Positions 53,497-62,021 are shown, counted from the first letter of the stretch. The stretch: 64,000 nucleotides of DNA from CAWIJK01 sp963836375 (GCA_963836375.1 CAWIJK010000001.1:496001-560000), one strand, 5' to 3'. Made by a program: numbers and translations. The notes: generated from the sequence alone by a model not told the origin.

Positions 53497-55557
53497 GTGC
53501 CAGGGGAGGACCAGGCGCCGCTCGGCGTCGTCCCCCCTGTCCCCCCTGTCCCGGCGGCGCCGTCCGACCCGGCGGCACCACCCGGCGAGCGGGCCGGTCC
53601 CGGGCGGCGGGTCGCGGTCGGCGTGGCGGCCAACCTCGGGGTGCTCGCCGTGTTCTGCCTGCCGGGTCTGGCGTTGTGGTGGCACGCCTGGGACGGGCAC
53701 CTCGCCACGACGCTCGCCTGTGCGTGTGGGGACTCGGGCCAGCAGGTCTGGTTCATCGCCTGGCCGGCCTACGCCATTGAGCACGGGCTGAACCCGTTCT
53801 TCAGCGGGGCCCTGTGGGCCCCCGACGGCGTCAACCTGCTCTCGAATGCCAGCTCCCCGCTGGTGGGCATCGCCCTGGCCCCGGTGACCTGGCTCGCCGG
53901 GCCGATCGTCACCACCAACCTCGCCCTCGTCCTGGCGCCGGCGCTGAGCGCCTGGGGCTGTTGGTTCGCCTGCCGGCGGATGGTCGGCTGGGCCCCGGCG
54001 GCGTGGATCGCCGGGGCCGTCTTCGGCTACTCGCCGTTCATCGTCGACAACGACGCCACCGGGCACGTCGGGCTGGCGTTGCTGGTCGTGCCACCGCTCA
54101 TGATGCTGGTCTCGTACCGATTGCTCACCGGCCGCTCGTCGCCGGTGCGCGGGGGGATAGCCCTGGGCCTGTTGGCCGTCGCCCAGTTCTTCATCTCGAG
54201 CGAGGTGCTCGTTGTGACCGCGGTCGTCGGGGTGGCGGCCCTGGGCGCCACCGCGCTCTTCGCCCCCGGGCGGCTCGCCGCCACCTGGCGGGAAGCGGGG
54301 ACGGCGCTCGTGACCGCCGGCGGCGTGGTCGTCGCCGGCCTGGCCCTCCCGGTGTGGTTCACCCTGGCCGGGCCCCAGCACATCGCCGGCTCCCCGTGGC
54401 CGGGGATCCAGATCGAGGGAAACCGGCTGGTCGATATCGTGAAGGCCGGGCCGAGCGGGCTCCCAAGCTCCTACCTGCAGCTCGGCGGCTACGAGGGCCC
54501 GGCTGGTCCCCCGGGCGCCTACCTCGGACTGGCGCTGGTTGCCCTGGCCGTGGCCGCCGCCGTCGTGGCCTGGCGCCGCCGGACGACGCGGATCCTGGCC
54601 GCCACGGCCTTGGCGGCGGTCGTGTGCTCCCTCGGGGCGGTCCTGTGGACCGGCGGCACCAGCCTGCACGGTCGCCTCTGGCTGCCCTGGAAGTTCCTCG
54701 GGTCGTTGCCGATCCTCGACAAGGTCGGCCCCCAGCGCTTCACCGCCCTGGCCGACCTGTTGGTGGCCACGGTCCTCGCGCTGGGCCTCGACGCCTGCTG
54801 GCTGGCCACCCGGCGATGGCGCTCGTCGCCCGAACCCGGATCGGGGCCGGACCGCCACCGGGCGATGACCGCCGGCATCGCCGGGGCGCTGGTGGCGGTC
54901 TCGGTCGCCGCCGTGGCGTCGGTCTGGGTGACCTACCACGCGCCGCTCACCACGCGCCGGGTCAGCCAGCCCGGGTGGGTGCGCAGCGTGGCCCGGGCAC
55001 CAGTGCCGGGCTCGGCCACACCGGTGGTGCTGGTCTACCCCTTCTCGATGTCGGCGACCTTCAACGCCGGGCCGCTGGTCGTCCAGGCCATGAGCTCGAT
55101 GAGCTTCGACCTCGTCGGTGGCTACGCCAAGGTCCCCGGACCCGGCGGCGGGGCGCTGGTGCTCGGGCCGGCCCGCTCCCCCGAACACCTGCTGGCCACC
55201 CTGTCGTTGGGGCCCGGTCCGCTCCCGGCGCCCGCCCCCTGGCAGATCGGCGTGCTCCGCGACGAGGTGGCGTCGACGGGGACGTCGCTGGTCGTCGTCA
55301 CCGACGCCGGCCGGTCCCCCTCCTACGCCGCCGAGCTCTTCACCGCCGCCCTCGGTCGGGCCCCGAGCACCGCCTCGGGCGCCTGGGCGTGGAGGGTCCC
55401 GGCAACCTCGGGGGGCCCGGGGGCGCCGCCGACGAGGACACCGGCCCTGGCGGTCGCCGCTCTCGGGAACTGTCGGACCCTGGTCGGTCCGGCGGCGGAC
55501 CACTGGCCGGGCGTGGCCGCCGTGGACCGATGCATCGTGTCCCAAGAGCGCGCCTGA
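53497..55557 (+). CDS. Polytopic membrane protein, unknown (GT-C/YfhO-like topology)
   Basis: 686 residues from GTG 53497. A Pro-rich N terminus is followed by about ten membrane helices (LGVLAVFCLPGLALWWHAW, APALSAWGCWFACRRM, LGLALVALAVAAAVVAW) and a C-terminal soluble domain of about 200 residues. The large first outer loop has an acidic pair (WAPDGVNLL, NDATGHVGL), as in GT-C glycosyltransferase-like proteins, but I could not place it in a named family. The GTG has no Shine-Dalgarno; an in-frame ATC at 53464 sits 7 bases after TAGGGT and could be a leaderless non-canonical start. Confidence 0.75.
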   Translation: MPGEDQAPLGVVPPVPPVPAAPSDPAAPPGERAGPGRRVAVGVAANLGVLAVFCLPGLALWWHAWDGHLATTLACACGDSGQQVWFIAWPAYAIEHGLNPFFSGALWAPDGVNLLSNASSPLVGIALAPVTWLAGPIVTTNLALVLAPALSAWGCWFACRRMVGWAPAAWIAGAVFGYSPFIVDNDATGHVGLALLVVPPLMMLVSYRLLTGRSSPVRGGIALGLLAVAQFFISSEVLVVTAVVGVAALGATALFAPGRLAATWREAGTALVTAGGVVVAGLALPVWFTLAGPQHIAGSPWPGIQIEGNRLVDIVKAGPSGLPSSYLQLGGYEGPAGPPGAYLGLALVALAVAAAVVAWRRRTTRILAATALAAVVCSLGAVLWTGGTSLHGRLWLPWKFLGSLPILDKVGPQRFTALADLLVATVLALGLDACWLATRRWRSSPEPGSGPDRHRAMTAGIAGALVAVSVAAVASVWVTYHAPLTTRRVSQPGWVRSVARAPVPGSATPVVLVYPFSMSATFNAGPLVVQAMSSMSFDLVGGYAKVPGPGGGALVLGPARSPEHLLATLSLGPGPLPAPAPWQIGVLRDEVASTGTSLVVVTDAGRSPSYAAELFTAALGRAPSTASGAWAWRVPATSGGPGAPPTRTPALAVAALGNCRTLVGPAADHWPGVAAVDRCIVSQERA

Positions 55558-55669
55558 ACCCGGGTCCTCGCCGCCCGCAGACGCCCCGCTGGTACGGTGG
55601 CGGCGGAGTTTCGGCCACGCCCCGGTCGGGTCCGACGGGCGTCGGTCCCGGCACCTCGGGGAGGTCCCG

Positions 55670-57706
55670 ATGCGAAGTCCGTCGCGGTCGATCGGCGTCG
55701 GGGCCATGGCCTGTGCGCTGCTCGCCGCCATCGCGGTGCTCACCGCCGCCGGCGGCGCCGGGGCGGCCCCGGCCGACCCCGGGGCGGGCCTCGGAGCTGC
55801 GCCCCGTCTGTCTCCGGACGCCGGCGGCGTCCCGGGTCCCCAGGTGGCCAGGCCGGCGGTCACCGTCCCGGGGACGTGGACCCCCGTGGGCACTCCGGAC
55901 CCCTTCAACGCCATGAACCCCGACGACGAACTCGACGACGTGTCGTGCGGTGCCTCCACCTTCTGTGTCGCCGTGGGCGACTCCTACAACGTGGACAACA
56001 ACACCGGCAGCCAGATCGGTGCCCAGTGGAACGGCTCATCGTGGGGCCAGATCGACGCGTTGACACCGTCACCGGGCGGCGCCACTTCCTATCTCAACGG
56101 TGTGTCATGTGTCTCGGTGACCTGGTGCATGGCGGTGGGCACCGTGGAGAGTGCGACGACCTACGACCCCGAGGTCGAGGTCTGGAACGGCGCGGGGTGG
56201 GGATCGACGACCCCACCGGCGGGGGGTGCCTCGTCGTGGGGCAACACCCTCACCGCGGTGTCGTGCACCAGCGCCACGTTCTGTGTGGCCCTGGACCGCT
56301 ACAACCCCCCGTTGACCCCGCCCGAGTACCAGATCGAACAGTGGAACGGCTCGTCGTGGTCCCCGGCCGGTGCGCCGGGCCTCACCTCGGGCGACTCCCT
56401 CTGGGGTGTCTCGTGCGCCGGGCAGTGGTGCCAGGCCGTGGGCCAGGACGCCCAGTTCGCCCCGCTGGCCTTTGTCTTCGGGGGCACCGCGTGGAACCAG
56501 GTCGCCGTGCCGGCCGGGACCAATCAGAGCGGGCTCAACGACGTCTCGTGCACCTCGTCGACGATGTGCACGGCGGTCGGCTTCCAGTACTACGACAACC
56601 ACCTCAACCCTTCGCTCAACGACCAATATTCGGTCAACCTGGTCGAACAGTGGAACGGGTCCGTCTGGTCGACGGCCAGCGTTCCCGACGCCAACTCGTC
56701 GTGGGGGGACGGACTGGCCACGGTGGACTGCTTCGGGCCGACGTCGTGCGTGGCCGGGGGTTGGGTCTACACCGCCTCGGAGGGCTCCAGCTTCTCCAAC
56801 CAAGTCCTGGCCTGGAACGGGACCAGCTGGGCCCTCGAGACCGCCCCGGCGCCGTCGGGGGCGAGCGAGAGCCAGATCAACTCCTTGGCCTGCGTGGCCA
56901 ACCGCGCCTGTTTGGCGGTGGGGTTCTCGGGCCGGTCCACCCAGTCGCTGACGGCGTCGGTCGCCAACAACGGCTACTACGAGGTGGGCAGTGACGGCGG
57001 GGTCTTCAACTTCAACGTCCCCTTCTACGGCTCGGAGGGCGGCCAGCACCTGAACGAACCGGTCGTGGACATGGCCGTCACGCCCGACGGCGGGGGCTAC
57101 TGGCTGGTGGCGAGCGACGGGGGGATCTTCAGCTTCGGCGACGCCGTCTTCTACGGCTCGACCGGGGGCCAAGCGCTCAACGCGCCGATCGTGGCCATGG
57201 CCGCCACGCCCGACGGGGGTGGGTATTGGGAGGTGGCCGCCGACGGGGGTATCTTCAGCTTCGGCGACGCCGTCTTCTACGGCTCGACCGGGGGGGTCAC
57301 CTTGAACAAACCCATCGTGGGGATGGCGGTGACCGCCGACGGGGGGGGCTACTGGCTGGTGGCGGCCGACGGGGGGATCTTCAGCTTCGGCGACGCCGTC
57401 TTCTACGGCTCGACCGGGGGGATCGCCCTCAACCAGCCGATCGTGGGCATGGCGGCCTCCCCCGACGCCGGTGGCTACTGGCTGGTGGCGGCCGACGGGG
57501 GGATCTTCAGCTTCGGCGACGCCGTCTTCTACGGCTCGACGGCCGGTGTCACCTTGAACAAGCCGGTCGTCGGCATGGCGGACGACCCCAACGGGGGCTA
57601 CTGGCTGGCGGCCAGCGACGGGGGGATCTTCTGCTTCAACGCCCCCTTCTACGGCTCCGAGGGCGGCCAGCCGCTCAACGCGCCGATCGTGGCCATCGCC
57701 CAGTAG
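55670..57706 (+). CDS. Secreted protein: seven Cys-pair repeats and six GYW repeats
   Basis: 678 residues. A signal peptide (GVGAMACALLAAIAVLTAAG) precedes a domain of seven repeats with the core VSC..S.FCVAVG and a following WNGSSW, each holding two Cys 5-6 residues apart. The C-terminal 250 residues are six GYW repeats of very high similarity (VASDGGIFSFGDAVFYGSTG). ATG 55670 has GGGGAGG 5 bases upstream. The protein at 60821 shares the Cys-pair repeat but lacks GYW. No catalytic motif is seen; it is probably a secreted or surface beta-propeller protein. Confidence 0.85.
   Translation: MRSPSRSIGVGAMACALLAAIAVLTAAGGAGAAPADPGAGLGAAPRLSPDAGGVPGPQVARPAVTVPGTWTPVGTPDPFNAMNPDDELDDVSCGASTFCVAVGDSYNVDNNTGSQIGAQWNGSSWGQIDALTPSPGGATSYLNGVSCVSVTWCMAVGTVESATTYDPEVEVWNGAGWGSTTPPAGGASSWGNTLTAVSCTSATFCVALDRYNPPLTPPEYQIEQWNGSSWSPAGAPGLTSGDSLWGVSCAGQWCQAVGQDAQFAPLAFVFGGTAWNQVAVPAGTNQSGLNDVSCTSSTMCTAVGFQYYDNHLNPSLNDQYSVNLVEQWNGSVWSTASVPDANSSWGDGLATVDCFGPTSCVAGGWVYTASEGSSFSNQVLAWNGTSWALETAPAPSGASESQINSLACVANRACLAVGFSGRSTQSLTASVANNGYYEVGSDGGVFNFNVPFYGSEGGQHLNEPVVDMAVTPDGGGYWLVASDGGIFSFGDAVFYGSTGGQALNAPIVAMAATPDGGGYWEVAADGGIFSFGDAVFYGSTGGVTLNKPIVGMAVTADGGGYWLVAADGGIFSFGDAVFYGSTGGIALNQPIVGMAASPDAGGYWLVAADGGIFSFGDAVFYGSTAGVTLNKPVVGMADDPNGGYWLAASDGGIFCFNAPFYGSEGGQPLNAPIVAIAQ
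56965..57703 (+). repeat. GYW-FGDA repeats, six copies (third protein)
   Basis: Period 126 bases. The internal copies share long nearly identical DNA (CTTCAGCTTCGGCGACGCCG and flanks). The first and sixth copies both read FYGSEGGQ, unlike the middle four (FYGST.G), as if they were paired end units. Confidence 0.88.
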
Positions 57707-57785
57707 CCCACCACCGGACGCACCGCGCCCGACCGGGGCCGTCGCGACACCGGGCTATTGTCGGGCGCGCCACTCAGGCGGTCCC

Positions 57786-57823
57786 GGGCCGCTAGCTCAT
57801 CGGGAAAAGCGGGGGACTTTTAA
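57786..57823 (+). pseudogene. 5' half of a tRNA-Lys (anticodon TTT), broken after the anticodon loop
   Basis: GGGCCGC acceptor strand, TA, GCTC of the D arm, then GGGGA and the loop CTTTTAA with anticodon TTT, as in tRNA-Lys. After base 57823 the expected 3' anticodon strand (TCCCC) and T arm are missing and unrelated sequence begins. The D stem also has a mismatch. It reads as a tRNA gene remnant at the edge of inserted DNA. Confidence 0.5.
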
Positions 57824-58044
57824 AGCGATAAGGGCTGTTTTTTGGGACGGCGATACTGCGTCTGAGCTGCAAGGATGCAGACAGGGGTCAGTCGGAGACG
57901 AGGCCAGAAGGCGCGAGTTGTAGTCCAAGTTGTAGAACCGGCGACCGGGCCACCCATAATCAGGATCAAGAGCGCGCGTTATGGGGCGGTCTACGCTTTC
58001 GTCGGTTGTGGCTCCGGGGCCCGATAACGGCGCATTGCGCGCAC
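57824..58044. other. No gene recognised
   Basis: Sequence between the tRNA fragment and the NTF2-like pseudogene. A T6 run near 57838-57843 may end transcription. An open frame on the minus strand here has no protein-like character. Confidence 0.4.
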
Positions 58045-58414
58045 TCATTCCTCGGGTTGGAACTCGGCGCACATGACACGCATCCAGCCGATTCGATCCC
58101 CGTCCAAGTCAAAGTACGCTTGCTGCCCGACGTAGTTGCCATCAGCATTGCTGACGCCGAACTGGTAGCTGACACGCTGCCGTAAACCGATGCTTCCTGT
58201 CCCAACGCCAATTATCTGGCTGATTTCATCGGAGGGCTCGAACCACTTACCTAGGAGGATGTCGTCGACAACCTCGTCTGCCGAGTAGGACTCTTAGAAG
58301 TTTCCGGGAGTCATCGCCCGGAAATCAACGTCGGAGCGAAGAAGGACCTTTAAACCCCACCACGTCCTTATGCCCCAAGGCGTGGGCGAACGCCCTGCCC
58401 ATCTCGTCACTCAT
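58045..58414 (-). pseudogene. Decayed NTF2/SnoaL-like protein gene
   Basis: From ATG 58414 it reads MSDEMGRAFAHALGHKDVVG, then needs a one-base shift near 58348-58353 (TTTAAAGG) to continue LLRSDVDFRAMTPGNF, where an in-frame TAA at 58294-58296 replaces what is probably a Trp codon. It resumes ESYSADEVVDDILLGKWF and runs to GDRIGWMRVMCAEFQPEE and a TGA at 58045. Restored length is about 123 residues. The pattern (helical start, then QAYFDLDGDRIGWMRV) matches SnoaL/NTF2-like folds. Two lesions make it a pseudogene. It lies on the same strand as the DsrE gene and just downstream of it. Confidence 0.65.
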
Positions 58415-58439
58415 ACCGCTCCTAACGGCATCCAAGTGC

Positions 58440-58802
58440 TCAGTAGCTGAACGTAGTCGCGCCATCGCCGATCCACTCCCAGAGCTGAACGGACCCGCCG
58501 AGATGGGCATCGTCAATGAGCATGGTTTGGTCGAGCCGCTTGGCGTTAAAACAGATGGGACACACCATGATGGTGCCACCGGCCTTGGTGTATCGCTCGA
58601 GCAGTTCAGCCAACGGCGGACAACCCTCGCAGGCGACACCGATTGCCACGCCACCGACTGCGAGGCGAACGGCCTCCTTGGTGAGGAACATCGCCGTGGG
58701 GCGGCCCTGTTCGGCGGCGCCGACGGCCACCAGAAAGGCGACGGTCACTTTCTCGGGATCTTCGAGTCCGGTGGTGAGGCTGATGGCGGCTTTGCTCGGC
58801 AT
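58440..58802 (-). CDS. DsrE/DsrF-like protein
   Basis: 120 residues from ATG 58802, beginning MPSKAAISLTTGLEDPEKVT. A small Rossmann-like fold of the DsrE type: VTVAFLVAVGAAEQGRPTAM, FLTKEAVRLAVGG, and two Cys-bearing segments (VACEGCPPLAELLERY, IMVCPICFNAKRL). Such proteins take part in sulfur transfer or are of unknown role. GAGAGGG lies about 11 bases upstream. It diverges from an HxlR-type regulator 101 bases away, which may control it. Confidence 0.8.
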   Translation of the reverse strand: MPSKAAISLTTGLEDPEKVTVAFLVAVGAAEQGRPTAMFLTKEAVRLAVGGVAIGVACEGCPPLAELLERYTKAGGTIMVCPICFNAKRLDQTMLIDDAHLGGSVQLWEWIGDGATTFSY

Positions 58803-58891
58803 GGCTGATCGTGCCCTCTCCGTGGGTCGGTATTGGACATCATCGCGGGCCAGAGAACGACCGACTAGTACAAATACTGAAGCACACCGGG

Positions 58892-58897
58892 TAGCAT
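58892..58897 (+). promoter_or_regulatory. Probable -10 element TAGCAT, leaderless
   Basis: TAGCAT-TTGGGC-GTG: the hexamer is 6 bases before GTG 58904 and argues against the TTG at 58898 as start. Confidence 0.6.
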
Positions 58898-58903
58898 TTG
58901 GGC

Positions 58904-59584
58904 GTGACAGGCTACGGCCAGTTCTGCCCGGTATCAAAGGCCGCCGAGGTCATCTGCCAGCGCTGGACGCCGCTGATCCTTCGAGAACTGCTGGTCGGAA
59001 GCAGTCGATTCAATGAGATCCGACGGGGTGTGCCGACGTGCTCCCCGGCACTGCTGTCGAAGCGCCTCAAGGAGCTCGAAGCTTCGGGGGTGATCGTGCG
59101 CGCCTCCACTGAGGCCGGAATCTCGTACACCCTGACCGAGGCCGGGCGCGAGCTGTTTCCGCTGATTCAAGGACTTGGAGAGTGGGGCCAGCGTTGGGTG
59201 CGCAGCGACTATGGGCCAGAAGACCTCGACCCCGGTCTGTTGCTCTGGGACGTCCGTCGCTTCCTCGCTCCCGGCGCGTTCGGTCCCGCCCGCGTTGTCA
59301 TCCAGTTGTCGTTTCCGTCGATGCCTGCCAAGCAACGCTACTTCTGGGTCGTCGTCGACGACCACGACGTGGATTTGTGTCTCACTGATCCTGGGTTCGC
59401 GGTCGACATGACAGTCGAAGCCGACTTGCCCACGCTCACCAAGGTGTGGATGGGTGACGCTCGCTTCGCCGATGCCCTCGCCGACGGGCGTATCACCATG
59501 AGCGGCCCGACGCAACTCACTCGTCGTATCCCGAACTGGTTCGGTCAGCACCCGATATTGGCAAACGTCGGCCGTGGGGGTTGA
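58904..59584 (+). CDS. HxlR-family regulator with C-terminal SCP2-like domain
   Basis: 226 residues. The N-terminal winged helix is of HxlR type: GQFCPVSKAAEVICQRWTPL, ILRELLVGSSRFNEIRRGVP, SPALLSKRLKELEASGVIVR, YTLTEAGRELFPLIQGLGEW. Residues from about 120 form a second domain (FPSMPAKQRYFWVVVDDHDV, VEADLPTLTKVWMGDARFAD) resembling SCP2 sterol-carrier-like ligand-binding domains. It probably senses a hydrophobic ligand and controls the divergent DsrE gene; this is inference. Confidence 0.85.
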   Translation: MTGYGQFCPVSKAAEVICQRWTPLILRELLVGSSRFNEIRRGVPTCSPALLSKRLKELEASGVIVRASTEAGISYTLTEAGRELFPLIQGLGEWGQRWVRSDYGPEDLDPGLLLWDVRRFLAPGAFGPARVVIQLSFPSMPAKQRYFWVVVDDHDVDLCLTDPGFAVDMTVEADLPTLTKVWMGDARFADALADGRITMSGPTQLTRRIPNWFGQHPILANVGRGG

Positions 59585-59766
59585 GCGCCCGTTCCCAACG
59601 GGCGAGCGATGTTGCCCGATCTTCGTGCTGAGTGCTCGCGGAGCCCCGGTCGGTATGACCCGGTCCCGGTGTACTGGGATACCCCACTTACCAGCCAGCA
59701 GCGCCGCCTCAGTCGTTTCAGGCAAACTCTGACCACCGAGATGGAATCGACGACAGGGAGGTGCCC

Positions 59767-60108
59767 ATGCCTCACGAGATCGAGGTGCGCCGCGTCGACG
59801 AGTGGGACGACGGTTGGGAGCGGGTCACCGACAACGACCGCGACTATTACGGGGTTGCCCTGAGCCAGCGAGGAAACGAATGGGGCATTAGCGTGCCCGG
59901 AGGTGAGTTCATTCGCGACGAGCCCTGGGGATCCGAGTTCGAGAACGGAGTTACCCAGGCAGTTCTTGGCGTCCCTGGCATCACAGAAGCACGGCGCGAG
60001 GATCGGGAAGTCTGGATAGCCACCGGTGAAGCATCTGGGGAGGCGCTTTGCAGGGCAGTGTCGGCCGCAGTGGACTCAGTGGTCGATCGCCTCATGGCCC
60101 AGCAGTAG
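59767..60108 (+). CDS. Small acidic hypothetical protein
   Basis: 113 residues starting MPHEIEVRRVDEWDDGWERV and rich in Asp, Glu and Trp. AGGGAGG lies 5 bases before ATG 59767, which supports it as a real gene. No family recognised. The 182 bases before it hold no gene. Confidence 0.6.
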   Translation: MPHEIEVRRVDEWDDGWERVTDNDRDYYGVALSQRGNEWGISVPGGEFIRDEPWGSEFENGVTQAVLGVPGITEARREDREVWIATGEASGEALCRAVSAAVDSVVDRLMAQQ

Positions 60109-60296
60109 CGACGGGGGGCTCGGTCGAGGACAGCCACGAGCCATCGAAACGCCGCAGTGAGGTGCCCGCCTCCCGGTGTTCCGGGACAGACCGGCTAAGG
60201 AGGCGGCGGTGACGTTAGGGGACGCCCTGCCGGCGAGCCGGTGGAGATTTCCATTGCTCACCAGGGAAGAGATTTTCCGTGACCGAGGCAAAGTAC

Positions 60297-60533
60297 CTAG
60301 GCCTCGGAAGCCCCCGGAGAGCCATCCCGCCAGGGAGCAGTAGCCAGCCGGAACGCAGTTACCCGTTCCACGAACACGGCTTGTGCCTCCTGCATCGAAT
60401 CGGCTTCGACACTCCCGAGGACTTGGTGGCCGCCGCTAGTCATAATTTCGGTCTGCTTGGGGTTGGACGTGAAGACGGCCCATTCGTCGCCCTCGGTCCC
60501 GTCCCGTCGGAACCAAAGTTCGTAAACCGTCAC
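60297..60533 (-). CDS. Small hypothetical protein
   Basis: 78 residues, MTVYELWFRRDGTEGDEWAV at the start, with a well-placed AAGGTG before GTG 60533. It has a normal amino-acid mix with Trp and Met, unlike antisense frames. Function unknown. The bases between 60109 and 60296 hold no gene that I can see. Confidence 0.55.
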   Translation of the reverse strand: MTVYELWFRRDGTEGDEWAVFTSNPKQTEIMTSGGHQVLGSVEADSMQEAQAVFVERVTAFRLATAPWRDGSPGASEA

Positions 60534-60599
60534 GGGATCACCTTAGTTACCCTGCAAAGTACGTACTTGACCCCGACCCCCTCCCGGTGTGTGGGGGCA

Positions 60600-60617
60600 C
60601 CCCCCGCCAAAGGGGGG
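60600..60617. terminator. Strong GC hairpin CCCCCC-GCCAAA-GGGGGG
   Basis: A perfect 6-bp stem with a 6-base loop, in the 287-base gap upstream of the small gene at 60533 and downstream of the secreted-protein gene that ends at 60821. It may terminate the latter (minus strand). No T run follows on that strand. Confidence 0.45.
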
Positions 60618-60820
60618 CAACGGGAGCGAGCTTTCTGCCTTGGCGTGCGGGGGGTGTGCCGAGTCGGCAATCTGCGCTCTTGGGGGCCTAGTGAAGCTGT
60701 GTATGACCCCCCTGTTGCATCGGCGGTCAGAATGGCGAAGTGCAAGCCCGTGAATGGCTCGAGAAGGATCAACTCGATCAAGCGGGGTCACGGTGAGGAG
60801 AAGGGGTCCCTCCGGCATCG

Positions 60821-62014
60821 TCAGGATTGGCTGGTCCAGGTTCCTCCTCCGTCATGCGTAACGACCACAGCCCCTGGTTCGATCGCTGGATTTCTGGCGG
60901 ACAGCCCAGAGCCCACTGCGATGCACGAAGACATAGTTGGGCAGGAGATGCCGCTAAGGAAGACTGACAATGGCACACTGTGCGAAGTCCACGTCCCGCC
61001 GCCATCACTAGTGCTGAGCAGGTCCTGAACGCTGTTCCCTCTTGGCTCGATTCCGCCGCCAGCAACTACGCACTCGGAAACAGTGACGCATGTAACCGCA
61101 TTCAAGATGTTCGTGCTAGGAGGGACAACGTCGTAGGACCACGTTCTTCCGCCATCAGTGCTCTCGATAATGAAACCAGAAGGGTTACCGTCGGGAAGTG
61201 TTGCATCCCCGACAATCAGGCAATGCATCCTGCCGACGCAGGTCACGTCTCCAAACCGAGGAAAGCCCATCACCGGAGAGGTTCCCACAGGCAGCGAACT
61301 CTGCCTCCATGTCGATCCTCCATCGGAAGTAACGATGATGCTGTTGAGAAATCCCATTGTTGGGTTGCCGATCGAGGCCTCCAGAGTGCCGTCCGCAACA
61401 CAATCGCGACGACTGGTACAGGTGACCGAGAAGAGTTCTTCCTCTCCACTCGGCAGAGTCTTGCGACTCCACGTGCGACCCGAATCGTTCGTCTCCAAGG
61501 CAGTGGCGGTGGAGATGTTCTGATCTACCGATGTCCCTACCGCAATGCAGTAGTTTCTTGTTGGACAGGAGATGCTTCTCAGATACCCGAAGCTCTTGGG
61601 CAGCGCCGGGTCAAGCGTCCAAGTGCGACCACCATCGCTGCTCCTGATCGCATCCCCTTGATACCCCTTTCCTCTCTCGCCAACGGCGACGCAAATGCGT
61701 GCAGTTGGGCATGCCAGCGAGCTGAGACCATTACCGCCAGGGATGATGGGAGTGCTGGACCAGTTGCGTCCACCGTCGGAGGTCGTCGCAGCGATGGAGC
61801 CAACTTTTGTCCCGACGGTCTGCGCTCCGATGGCCACACACCTTGCCGGGGAAATGCATACGACCGAGCCCAGACCATCCTTTATGGCGTCAGGTCGTAG
61901 CGATCCGACAACCCGCTCAGTCGGGGCACCAGCAGCTACGTCCGCCTCGGAGATGCCAAGGAAGACAGCTAGCACGAGCGGCAGGCAACTCCACCTGATC
62001 CACGTCCTCCCCAT
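60821..62014 (-). CDS. Secreted seven-repeat Cys-pair (BNR/YCF48-like) protein
   Basis: 397 residues from ATG 62014. A signal peptide (IRWSCLPLVLAVFLGISEAD) precedes seven repeats, each with SC(P/T)...C.AVG (two Cys) and a BNR-like SSDGGRTW box. The same Cys-pair unit is found seven times in the protein at 55670. Fold inference: a seven-bladed propeller with one disulfide per blade. ATG 62014 is supported by TAGGAT 7 bases upstream; an ATG at 62146 would add 44 residues before the signal peptide and is unlikely. Codons are less GC-biased than in the nuo region. Confidence 0.82.
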   Translation of the reverse strand: MGRTWIRWSCLPLVLAVFLGISEADVAAGAPTERVVGSLRPDAIKDGLGSVVCISPARCVAIGAQTVGTKVGSIAATTSDGGRNWSSTPIIPGGNGLSSLACPTARICVAVGERGKGYQGDAIRSSDGGRTWTLDPALPKSFGYLRSISCPTRNYCIAVGTSVDQNISTATALETNDSGRTWSRKTLPSGEEELFSVTCTSRRDCVADGTLEASIGNPTMGFLNSIIVTSDGGSTWRQSSLPVGTSPVMGFPRFGDVTCVGRMHCLIVGDATLPDGNPSGFIIESTDGGRTWSYDVVPPSTNILNAVTCVTVSECVVAGGGIEPRGNSVQDLLSTSDGGGTWTSHSVPLSVFLSGISCPTMSSCIAVGSGLSARNPAIEPGAVVVTHDGGGTWTSQS

Positions 62015-62021
62015 GCCGTAA

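Noticed and set aside
53437..55959. 840-codon minus-strand open frame opposite the polytopic membrane protein
   Set aside because: Low-complexity Arg/Gly/Pro-rich translation; the plus strand has clear membrane helices and normal codon use.
57797..58072. 91-codon minus-strand frame after the tRNA fragment
   Set aside because: No signal, domain or ribosome-binding site, and it runs through the tRNA remnant and the pseudogene end.
58325..58654. 109-codon minus-strand frame
   Set aside because: Only its last third is meaningful, being the start of the NTF2-like pseudogene; the rest is a shadow of the DsrE gene.
60279..61028. 249-codon plus-strand frame
   Set aside because: Antisense to the small gene at 60297-60533 and the end of the secreted protein at 60821; no protein-like features.
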